A DNA stretch of 64,000 bases from assembly GCA_963750255.1 (NCBI GenBank), contig CAVVPZ010000012.1, positions 1 to 64,000 of the forward strand, given 5' to 3'. Positions within the stretch are counted from its first letter, which is position 1, and every line of letters begins with the position of its first letter. Origin of the DNA: DATLED01 sp963750255. Its GTDB lineage: Bacteria > Actinomycetota > Acidimicrobiia > Acidimicrobiales > CADCTF01. A model generated the notes under the pieces. The model ran no database searches. It worked only from the letters and a program-made list of their open reading frames with translations, and was not told the origin of the DNA. A program made the position numbers and the translations under genes. Of this stretch, positions 56,809 to 64,000 are shown one piece after another.

Positions 56809-57749
56809 TCAGTTCACGAAGCCGGCGATGAGCGCGGCGAGCTCCACCGGCTTGTCGCCCTGGATGCTGTGGCCGGCGCCCTCGACGTGTTCGATGCGGG
56901 CCGAGCGGGAGTCGGCGGGCCAACTCGGCTTCCTGGTCGTCGGTCACCACCGACCCCGTAGCCATGCCCCGCACGAGCATGGTCGGGACCTCGATGGCCG
57001 AGATCGTGTCCCACAGGGCCGCGATCCGTTGCGACGGATCGGGCCGCGCCGGCGCGGAGTCGGCCGGCGCACTCGTCGATTCGGGTGCGGGATCGGGTCG
57101 GTGGCGGCGATGGCGCCATTGCCACGACCCGTCGTCGAGTTGGACGGCGTTGTGCAGGATGCCGCGGCGGAGCGATGACTCGGAGCGGGTCGGGTTGAAC
57201 TGCACGGTGCGGGCCAGGATCTCGTCGAAGTCGGCGAAGGTCTCCGGCCCGGCCACGAAGTCGGTGATCCGTTTCGTCATTGCTGGGTCGGGACTCGGGA
57301 GGATGTCGACCAGCACCAACTTGCGGACGAGGTCGGCCGCGATCGACGTCAGCGCGAGGGCGGTGAGTCCGCCCGCTGACATGCCGACCACCCCGGCGGC
57401 GTTCGGCGCCAGGGCACGGATGGTGGTGGCGACATCCTCGGCGTTGGCTCCGAAGCCGGCGGCACCATCTCGGGGTCCGTCGGAGTGGCCGTGGCCCGGG
57501 AGGTCGATCGCCACCAGCGGTTGTCCGAGCGCAAGGGCGACGGTGTCCCAGGTGTGGGCGTTCTGCCCGCCCCCGTGCAACAGCACGAGTCGTGGCTCCT
57601 CTGCGCCCCAGACCAGTCCGCTCAGGTGGCGGCCGTCGCCGAGGGCGTACCGACTCGCGCCGCACGACCGGCGGCCCGTCGTAGGGGAGGCCGAACTCGG
57701 CCGCGTTCTCGTGGAAGAACGAGAACTCGTCGTAGGGCACACGTTCCAT
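56809..57749 (-). CDS. Alpha/beta hydrolase, frameshifted
   Basis: About 312 residues from ATG 57749 (MERVPYDEFSFFHENAAEFG). Oxyanion HGGGQNAHTWD, IDLPGHGHSDG, nucleophile elbow VGMSAGGLTAL, acid in VRGMATGSVVTDDQE and final His in HVEGAGHSIQGD. Shifts near 57650 and 56920. Substrate unknown. Confidence 0.82.
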
Positions 57750-57868
57750 GCCGCCATGGCTAACACCACCGGCGCCCGTTCCGCACCCCCGACGCGGATC
57801 GGACCGCACCCCGAAGGGTGCGGCCCGACTCGCCTGCGCTGAGGTGCTGCGATCGTGGAGTACCGGGC

Positions 57869-58831
57869 TCAGGCGCTCACGACGGATGCGGGCTGGGCGG
57901 CCGGTGCAGGGTTGGTGCCGTCGGGAGCGTCGTCATCGGGACCGTGCTGGCCACGGGGACCGCGCCGTCCGGGACCGTCGCCAGGGCCTTCGCCGTCGGC
58001 GGGTGGGGTGCGGTTGACGAGGTTGGTGATGCGCTCGGTGAGGTTGGTCGAGATCTTGTCGGCTTGGGCCTGGGTGAGCTTGCCGTCGGTGACGGCTTGG
58101 GCGAGGCGGGTCTTGGCTGCGTCGACCATGGCGTTGATGACGGTGTCGACGGGGACGTTCTTTTCTCCGGCGACGGCGGCGATGCTCTTGCCGGCCTTGA
58201 GTTCGGTGGCGAGGTCGGCTTTGGTCATGCCGAGGGCGTCTGCCGCGACCCCGATCTCGGCGCGAACACCCGGGTGGCCCTCCCGTCCCCTGCCTTCGCC
58301 GTCGGCGGGCGGGGTGCGGTTGACGAGGTTGGTGATGCGCTCGGTGAGGTTGGCCGAGATCTTGTCGGCTTGGGCCTGGGTGAGCTTGCCGTCGGTGACG
58401 GCTTGGGCGAGGCGGGTCTTGGCCGCGTCGACCATGGCGTTGATGACGGTGTCGACGGGGACGTTCTTTTCTCCGGCGACGGCGGCGATGCTCTTGCCGG
58501 CCTTGAGTTCGGTGGCGAGGTCGGCTTTGGTCATGCCGAGGGCGTCGGCGGCGACCCCGATCTCAGCCCGCACGAAGTGCGGGTGGCCGCGGCGCCCGTC
58601 CTTGGCGCCGTCGGCCGGCGCGTCGGCCGGCGGGGTCGCCTCGGTCGATGCTGCCGGCGGGTTCTCGGCCGTCGTGGTGGTCGTCTGGGCCGAGGCGATT
58701 CCGAGTCCGGCGAGCACGGCGCCGAGGGCGACGCCGCCGGCAACGAGGCCCGATGTCAGGCGGGTCGGACGGCTCGCCCGATGCGGCGGGATCGGGTTGG
58801 GCTCTGCAGGGTGCTGTTCGATGCTGTCCAT
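57869..58831 (-). CDS. Secreted protein with two near-identical tandem domains
   Basis: 320 residues from ATG 58831, preceded by AAGGAG 8 bases upstream. The N-terminal segment RPTRLTSGLVAGGVALGAVLAGLGIASAQ is a Sec signal, shortened here, with probable cleavage after SAQ, then a Thr/Ala/Pro linker. Two copies of about 90 residues follow (VAADALGMTKADLATELKAG, VINAMVDAAKTRLAQAVTDG, ANLTERITNLVNRTPP), separated by 102-residue period, then a Gly/Arg/Asp-rich tail. Each copy is an alpha-helical domain found in many actinobacterial envelope proteins of unknown function. Lies between a hydrolase and a two-component system. Confidence 0.75.
   Translation of the reverse strand: MDSIEQHPAEPNPIPPHRASRPTRLTSGLVAGGVALGAVLAGLGIASAQTTTTTAENPPAASTEATPPADAPADGAKDGRRGHPHFVRAEIGVAADALGMTKADLATELKAGKSIAAVAGEKNVPVDTVINAMVDAAKTRLAQAVTDGKLTQAQADKISANLTERITNLVNRTPPADGEGRGREGHPGVRAEIGVAADALGMTKADLATELKAGKSIAAVAGEKNVPVDTVINAMVDAAKTRLAQAVTDGKLTQAQADKISTNLTERITNLVNRTPPADGEGPGDGPGRRGPRGQHGPDDDAPDGTNPAPAAQPASVVSA
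57986..58266. repeat. First copy of a 306-bp-period internal duplication
   Basis: About 280 bases that recur at 58292-58572 with only a handful of third-position-type differences. The identity at DNA level, beyond what protein conservation needs, implies a recent in-frame duplication or ongoing gene conversion. Confidence 0.85.
58292..58572. repeat. Second copy of the 306-bp-period duplication
   Basis: Matches 57986-58266 at an offset of exactly 306 bases (102 codons). Differences include T/C in GGGTGGGG versus GGGCGGGG, TCGAG versus CCGAG and GCTGCG versus GCCGCG. Confidence 0.85.
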
Positions 58832-58918
58832 GGTGCGGCTCCTTGTAGATGGGCTCGATCTGTCATGCATCTTCGGCCCGCAAGCTGGGAAACCCCTGTG
58901 AGGGGGGTGCGGGTTTCG

Positions 58919-60335
58919 TCAGGGCCGGCGGTAGTCGGGGATGGAGGGAAGTTCGATGCGAAAGCGAGTGCCGGCGCCCGGGCGGCTGTCGACGGCCACT
59001 GATCCACCGTGGCCGGCGGCGATGCCGGCCACGATCGCCAGCCCCAGCCCGGAGCCTCCCGCCGCCCGGCCGCGTGAGTCGTCGGCCCGATAGAAGCGGT
59101 CGAACACGTGGGCCGCCACTTCGGGGGCCATGCCGGGACCGTCGTCGGCCACCTCGAGCAGGGCCCGGTCGTCATCAAGCGTCGTCAGCTGCACGCGCAC
59201 GGGCGTGCCCGCCGGCGTGTGCGTGCGGGCGTTTGCCAGGAGGTTGCCGATCAGTTGGCGTAACTGGCTCTCGTCGCCCCGCACGGTGAGGGGGGCGAGT
59301 TCGGCGGCGATCGGCCGATCGGGTTCGACCGCCGAGGCGTCGCGAATGGCTTCGGCCACAAGGGTGTCGAGGCGGACGTCGTCAGCGGCCTGGCGTCCGG
59401 CGCTCGTCGAGTCGGGCCAGGAGGAGAAGGTCTTCGACGAGCTCGGCCATCCGGCGACCCTCGCCCTCGATTCGCCCCATCGCGTCATCGAGTTGGGGCT
59501 TGGACTTGAGGCCGCCGGCCCGGTAGAGCTCGGTGTATCCGATGATCGAGGTCAGCGGCGTCCGGAGCTCATGGGACGCGTCGGCGGCGAAGCGACGCAC
59601 ACGATCCTCCGACGCCGCCCGCTGGCGGAAGGCCTCCTGAATTCGTTCGAGCATGGCGTTGAAGGCCACGCCGAGACGGCCGGCCTCGGTCTCCTCGCCT
59701 GGATGCTCGACCCGGCGCGACAGGTCGCCGGCGGCGATGGCGTCGGCGGTCTCGGCCATGCTCTCGATCGGGTGGACACCCAAGCGGACGACCCACCACG
59801 AGACCAAGCCGAGGGTCGACAGTACGGCGAGCGTGCCGAGGATCTGGACGGCTCGGATGCGGCGAATGGTGGCCTCGACCTCGTCGAGGCTCAGCCCTAC
59901 GACGGTCACGACACCACGAGGCCCGCTCTCCAGGGCCACCAGCCTCCACGACCCGCTGCCGCTCACGGCCGGAGCGGTGAATGGCCGGCGCCCTGAGGCG
60001 GCGGCGGCCACAAGGGTGTCCTGGTCGAGGCTCGGACCGGGCCGCTCCTTGCCTCCGAGGGCGGAGCCGACCCGGGCCATGGCCACGCCGGGACGCCCGA
60101 CGGCGATGTAGTACTCCGAGAGCGTCTCGTCGTCGGGCTGCGGCCCCCGGGCCCGGTCGGGGCGGCCCGGTCTCTCCCGGCCGAATGCCGCGCTCGACGT
60201 GGCGTCGACGAGTTGGCGGTCGATGCGGTCGAGGAGGAAGTGGTCGAATCGATTCGAGAGCGCGAGGTTGGTGACCACCAGCACGGAGGCCACCGCCACC
60301 AGCCCCAGGAGGAGCCGGTGCCGGAGCGACATCAC
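58919..60335 (-). CDS. Sensor histidine kinase, frameshifted
   Basis: About 471 residues. Helix 1 (LLLGLVAVASVLVVTNLAL), an extracytoplasmic sensor of about 120 residues, helix 2 (LGTLAVLSTLGLVSWWVV), HAMP, then HisKA with FAADASHELRTPLTSIIGY and, after a shift near 59395, HATPase_c with N-box RQLIGNLLANARTHTP, G1 DDGPGM and G2 GGSGLGLAI. ATG 60335 overlaps the response regulator stop. Resembles the TcrY/PhoR-type group; signal unknown. Confidence 0.92.
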
Positions 60336-61048
60336 CCGGTACGCAGGGAGTAGCCGACGCCTCGCACCGTCTGGATCAGCGGTGGGCCGAGGGTGTCGAT
60401 CTTCTTCCTGAGGTAGCTGATATAGGTCTCGACGACGGTCGCGTGTCCGCCGAAGTCGTATTGCCAGACGTGGTCGAGGATCTGGTTGCGGGAAAGCACG
60501 CGCCCGGCATTGAGGAGCAGGTAGCGCAGGAGGTTGTACTCGGTGGGGGAGAGGTCGATGGTCTGGCCCGATCGTCGAACGATGTGGGCATCGTCGTCCA
60601 TCTCGAGGTCGGCCACCGACAGTCGGGCCGGCTCGGACACGGCGCCCTGGCGACGGAGGATGACCTGGATGCGAGCCACAACCTCTTCGAGACTGAACGG
60701 CTTGGTCACGTAGTCGTCGCCGCCGAGGGTCAGGCCCCGAACCTTGTCGTCGACAGTGTCGCGGGCGGTGAGGAACAGCACCGGCACCTTGTGGCCGTCG
60801 GCTCGCATGCGCTTGACCACGTCGAAGCCGTCGAGGTCGGGGAGCATGACGTCGAGGAGCACCACGTCGGGATCGAACTGCGCAACGAGTCGCAGTGCGT
60901 CGCGGCCATTGGCGGCCACGGCCACGTCGAAGCCGAAGTGGCGGAGCGCGGAGTCGAGGAGGAAGGTGATGTTCTCTTCGTCATCGACGACCAGCACGCG
61001 GGCCAGGCGGTCGCCGACCTTCGGCGCCGACGGGAGGCGAGAGTCCAT
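60332..61048 (-). CDS. OmpR/PhoB-family response regulator
   Basis: Intact, 238 residues from ATG 61048. Receiver domain with VLVVDDEENI, phosphoacceptor Asp in DVVLLDVMLPDLDG and Lys in DYVTKPFS; C-terminal winged helix with PTEYNLLRYLLLNAGRV, HATVVETYISYLRKKID and RGVGYSLR. Coupled to the kinase by a 4-base overlap. The duplicated-domain secreted protein just downstream of the kinase is a candidate target or accessory. Confidence 0.95.
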   Translation of the reverse strand: MDSRLPSAPKVGDRLARVLVVDDEENITFLLDSALRHFGFDVAVAANGRDALRLVAQFDPDVVLLDVMLPDLDGFDVVKRMRADGHKVPVLFLTARDTVDDKVRGLTLGGDDYVTKPFSLEEVVARIQVILRRQGAVSEPARLSVADLEMDDDAHIVRRSGQTIDLSPTEYNLLRYLLLNAGRVLSRNQILDHVWQYDFGGHATVVETYISYLRKKIDTLGPPLIQTVRGVGYSLRTG

Positions 61049-61183
61049 GCCGCCCAATGGTGACCTTCCATCCTGGGAACTTGCTGTGAGACTGGAAGTC
61101 CCACGGGACCCGCAGGGCGTTCTCAGCCAACACCCAGGCGATGCCGCCATTCTCGTCGTCATGCACCGATCCAAGGAGATGTC

Positions 61184-62244
61184 GTGAGCCCCAGCCGCAC
61201 CCGTCGAATCAACCCGGTGACCGACGACGAGTTCCTCGGTGCCCGCGAGGCGAAGGCCGTCCTCGAGCACGCCCTGTTCGAGGTCAAGCGCATCGTCGTC
61301 GGGCAGGACCGCATGATCGAGCGGCTGTTCGTCTGCCTGCTGTCGCGGGGCCACTGCCTGCTCGAGGGCGCGCCCGGGCCTGGCCAAGACCTTGGCCGCC
61401 GAGACCATCGCCACCGTCAGTGGAGGCGACTTCGCTCGCATCCAGTTCACCCCCGATCTCGTGCCTGCCGACCTCGTCGGCACCCGCATCTACCGTCCGA
61501 GCCAAGAGGCCTTCGACGTCGAGCTGGGACCGATCTTCGCCAACATCGTGCTGGCCGACGAGATCAACCGGGCGCCGGCCAAGGTCCAATCTGCGCTGCT
61601 CGAGGTGATGGCCGAGCACCACGTGTCGATCGGTGGCGTGACCTACGCCGTGCCCGACCCGTTCCTGGTGCTGGCCACCCAGAACCCGATCGAGAGCGAG
61701 GGCGTGTACCCGCTGCCCGAGGCGCAGCGCGACCGCTTCTTGATGAAGGTCCTCGTCGACTACCCCACGGCCCGCGAGGAGGTCGAGATCGTCCACCGCA
61801 TGAGCGTCGACCGCCCGTCGCCCGAAGCGGTCCTGTCGAGCGAGCAGCTGATCGCGCTCCAGTCGGTGGCCGACGGCGTGTTCGTCCACGAGGCCGTGGT
61901 CGACTACGCCGTCCGGCTCGTCTTGGCCACCCGAGCGCCGGCCGAGCACGGCCTCGCCGACCTCGTGCCCGCTGATCGCCCACGGCGCCAGCCCCCGGGC
62001 CACCCTCGGGCTGGTCGCCGCCTCGCGGCTCTTGGCCCTCCTGCGGGGCCGCGACTACGTGCTGCCCCAGGAGGTCTACGACGTGGCCGCCGACATCCTG
62101 CGCCACCGCGTGCTTCTGTCCTACGAGGCCCTCGCCGACGGCGTCGTCGCCGAAGACGTCGTCAACAAAGTGCTCCGCACGATCATCGCTCCCCGCGTCG
62201 CGCCCGGTCAGGACGGCGACTACGGCGACACGCAAGCGTCGTGA
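61184..62244 (+). CDS. MoxR-type AAA ATPase, frameshifted
   Basis: About 352 residues from GTG 61184, with AAGGAG at 61173-61178. Walker A region LLEGAPGLAKTL is broken by an extra C in GCGCCCGGG (about 61374); Walker B is IVLADEINRAPAKVQSALLE and sensor 1 ATQNPIE. A second shift near 61965 restores LVPLIAHGASPRATLGL. MoxR ATPases act as chaperones for von Willebrand-type proteins coded next to them. Overlaps the DUF58 gene by GTGA. Confidence 0.93.
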
Positions 62245-63136
62245 TCCGGACGACCGAGGTCGTCCGACGCGAGGGACGGCTCCGCCAACTCGAGTTGCTC
62301 GTCACCCGCAAACTCGACGGCCTCCTCCAGGGCGATTACCAGGGACTCGTCCCCGCCGGAGGCAGCGAGCCGGGCGAGGGCCGGCTCTACGCGCCCGGCG
62401 ACGACGTGCGCCGCATGGACTGGAACCTCACGGCCCGGTCGAACGTGGCCCACGTCCGCACCACGATCGCCGACCGTGAGCTCGAGACGTGGATCGTCTT
62501 CGACGGCTCGGCCAGCCTCGACTTCGGCACCACCGACCAGGAGAAGCGCGACCTGGCCGTCTCCGCCGCCGGCGCCTTCGCCTTCCTCACCGCCCGCAAC
62601 GGCAACCGCATCGGTGCGGTCGTGTTCGGCCCCGAAGGCGCCACCACCTTCCCGCCCCGGGGCGGACGCGACGCCGGTGCTGGCCCTGCTGCACGCCATC
62701 GAGGACCGGCCCCGCGCCGGCCAGGGCGGTCCCGATCTCGCCACCGCCCTCCGCCGGGCCCGTCTCGTCGCTCGTCGCCGCGGCCTGATCGTCGTCATCT
62801 CCGACCTGCTCGACGCCAGCAGCTGGGAGCGCGAGTTGCGGGCGCTCAGCCTCCGCCACCAGGTCGTGGTCGTCACCGTCGAAGATCCCCGGGAGCGGGA
62901 GCTTCCGGCCGTCGGGCCTGCTGACGCTCGTCGATCCCGAAACCGGCGAGCGACTCGAGGTCCAGACCTCCGACCGCAAGTTGCGGCGCCGCTTCGCCGA
63001 CGCCGCCGCCGAGCAGGCGAAGACGCGGGCGACTGCCGTCCGGCGCGCCGGCGCCTCCCACCTCGTGCTCTCCACCGACCGCGACTGGTTGCGCGATCTC
63101 GTCGCCCACGTCGTGGCCACGAGGAGGCGGCGATGA
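62241..63136 (+). CDS. DUF58 protein, frameshifted
   Basis: About 297 residues from GTG 62241. Family motif SEPGEGRLYAPGDDVRRMDWNLTARSN, in shortened form, and a vWA-like region WIVFDGSASLDFG and LIVVISDLLD. Shifts near 62670 and 62920. DUF58 proteins accompany MoxR and BatA-type proteins in stress and metal-insertion operons. The stop overlaps the next ATG (ATGA). Confidence 0.9.
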
Positions 63137-64000
63137 GCTTCTTCGATCCGGGCCGGCTCTGGCTGCTCGCCATCGTCCCGGTGTTGGCCGCCGTGTACGT
63201 GTTGGCCCAGCGGCGCCGCCACCGCCAACAGTCGGTTCGCTTCTCGAACCTCGCCCTCCTCCGAGAGGTGGCCTCGCCCCGTCCCGGATGGCGCCGCCAC
63301 GTCCCGGCCGCGGTGACCGCGCTCGCCCTGGCCGGACTGATCATCGGATTCGCCGCGCCCCGCCGGCACCGTCCAAGTGCCCAAGCAGGCGGCGACGATC
63401 ATGCTCGTCATCGACACCTCCGCCTCGATGCAGGCGATCGACGTCACGCCCACCCGCTTGCAGGCGGCCATCGCCGCGGCACAGGGCTTCGTCGAGCAGC
63501 TGCCGCCCAGGTCTCGAAGTCGGCCTCGTCTCCTTCGACCGCCAGGCCCGGATCGAGGCGGTGCCGACCACCGATCACCTCGCCGTGAGCACCGCCATCG
63601 GTGAACTCCGCCTCGGTCCGGGGACTGCCGCCGGCGATGCGCTCGCCGCCGCCCTCGACGCCATCAACACCGCCAACGCCGCCGGCGGGCATCGACACCA
63701 AGGACGGCGGGGCCGCCATCGTGTTGCTCTCCGACGGCGTCACCACCGTCGGCCGGCCGGTGACCCAGGCGGCGCAGATCGCCGCCGAAGCCGGCGTCCC
63801 GGTGTCGACCATCGCCTTCGGCACCGACCGCGGCGCCGTCGAGGTCCAGGGGCGCATCATCCCCGTGCCCGCCGACCCCGACACGATGGCCGAGGTGGCC
63901 GAGATCACGTCGGGCACGTTCTTCGAGGCCGTGTCGGGCGCGCAGCTGAAGAAGGTCTACGAAGACATCGGGACCCGGGTCGGATTCGAAACCGAACGGC
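63133..64000 (+). CDS. BatA-type von Willebrand factor A protein, partial and frameshifted
   Basis: ATG 63133 to the end of the window (at least 289 residues; C-terminus missing). N-terminal helix LWLLAIVPVLAAVYVLA, second helix AALALAGLIIGFAA-like, then the vWA domain with MIDAS DTSASMQA, VGLVSFDRQ and VLLSDGVTT. Shifts near 63365, 63510 and 63690. A later helix would be expected beyond the window. Membrane-anchored partner of the MoxR ATPase. Confidence 0.88.

Overview
The window looks like a piece of chromosome from a high-GC actinobacterium, most likely of the Acidimicrobiia (Ilumatobacter/Microthrix-like). The evidence is a WhiB-family regulator, a mycothiol-dependent maleylpyruvate isomerase-type protein, an F420-type DUF385 protein, the actinobacterial order uvrC - rapZ - yvcK - gap - pgk - tpiA - secG, and heavy use of GTG and TTG starts. 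The sequence carries many single-base insertions and deletions: about thirty genes, including indispensable ones (gap, pgk, tpiA, nadA, rapZ), are readable only by changing frame. I treat these as sequence or assembly errors and give full gene spans across the shifts.

Layout. 1-6.1 kb: surface-polysaccharide genes (glycosyltransferases, FkbM-type methyltransferases, a flippase). 6.1-7.2 kb: nadA. 7.4-16.7 kb: the uvrC-to-secG central block, interrupted by a polymorphic toxin with a probable Cys-rich immunity partner. 16.7-25.6 kb: an oligopeptide ABC transporter operon with three substrate-binding lipoproteins. 25.6-29.2 kb: a tRNA-Leu gene whose 3' end is duplicated 3.5 kb downstream, bracketing a small island with a chimeric RHS toxin and its immunity gene. 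29.3-33.6 kb: recombinase debris, an ABC exporter, a CvfC-like protein and a truncated haemoglobin. 33.7-40.3 kb: a nucleotidyltransferase-aminotransferase fusion followed by a CDP-alcohol phosphatidyltransferase, two secreted proteins and a second-type FtsH protease. 40.3-48.1 kb: mixed metabolic and membrane genes. 48.1-54.9 kb: TetR, cytochrome P450, WhiB, acyl-CoA synthetase, MFS transporter and Baeyer-Villiger-type monooxygenase, suggesting lipid or xenobiotic oxidation. 55-61 kb: DEAD-box helicase, hydrolase, a secreted protein with a 306-bp internal duplication, and a histidine kinase/response regulator pair. 61.2-64 kb: a MoxR - DUF58 - BatA-type operon running off the end.

Most genes are tightly coupled (ATGA, GTGA, TTGA or TGATG overlaps), so many functional groupings are read from operon structure. 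The parts most worth a second look are the tRNA-Leu island, the toxin in the uvrC-rapZ interval, and the fused nucleotidyltransferase-aminotransferase with its CDP-alcohol transferase partner.
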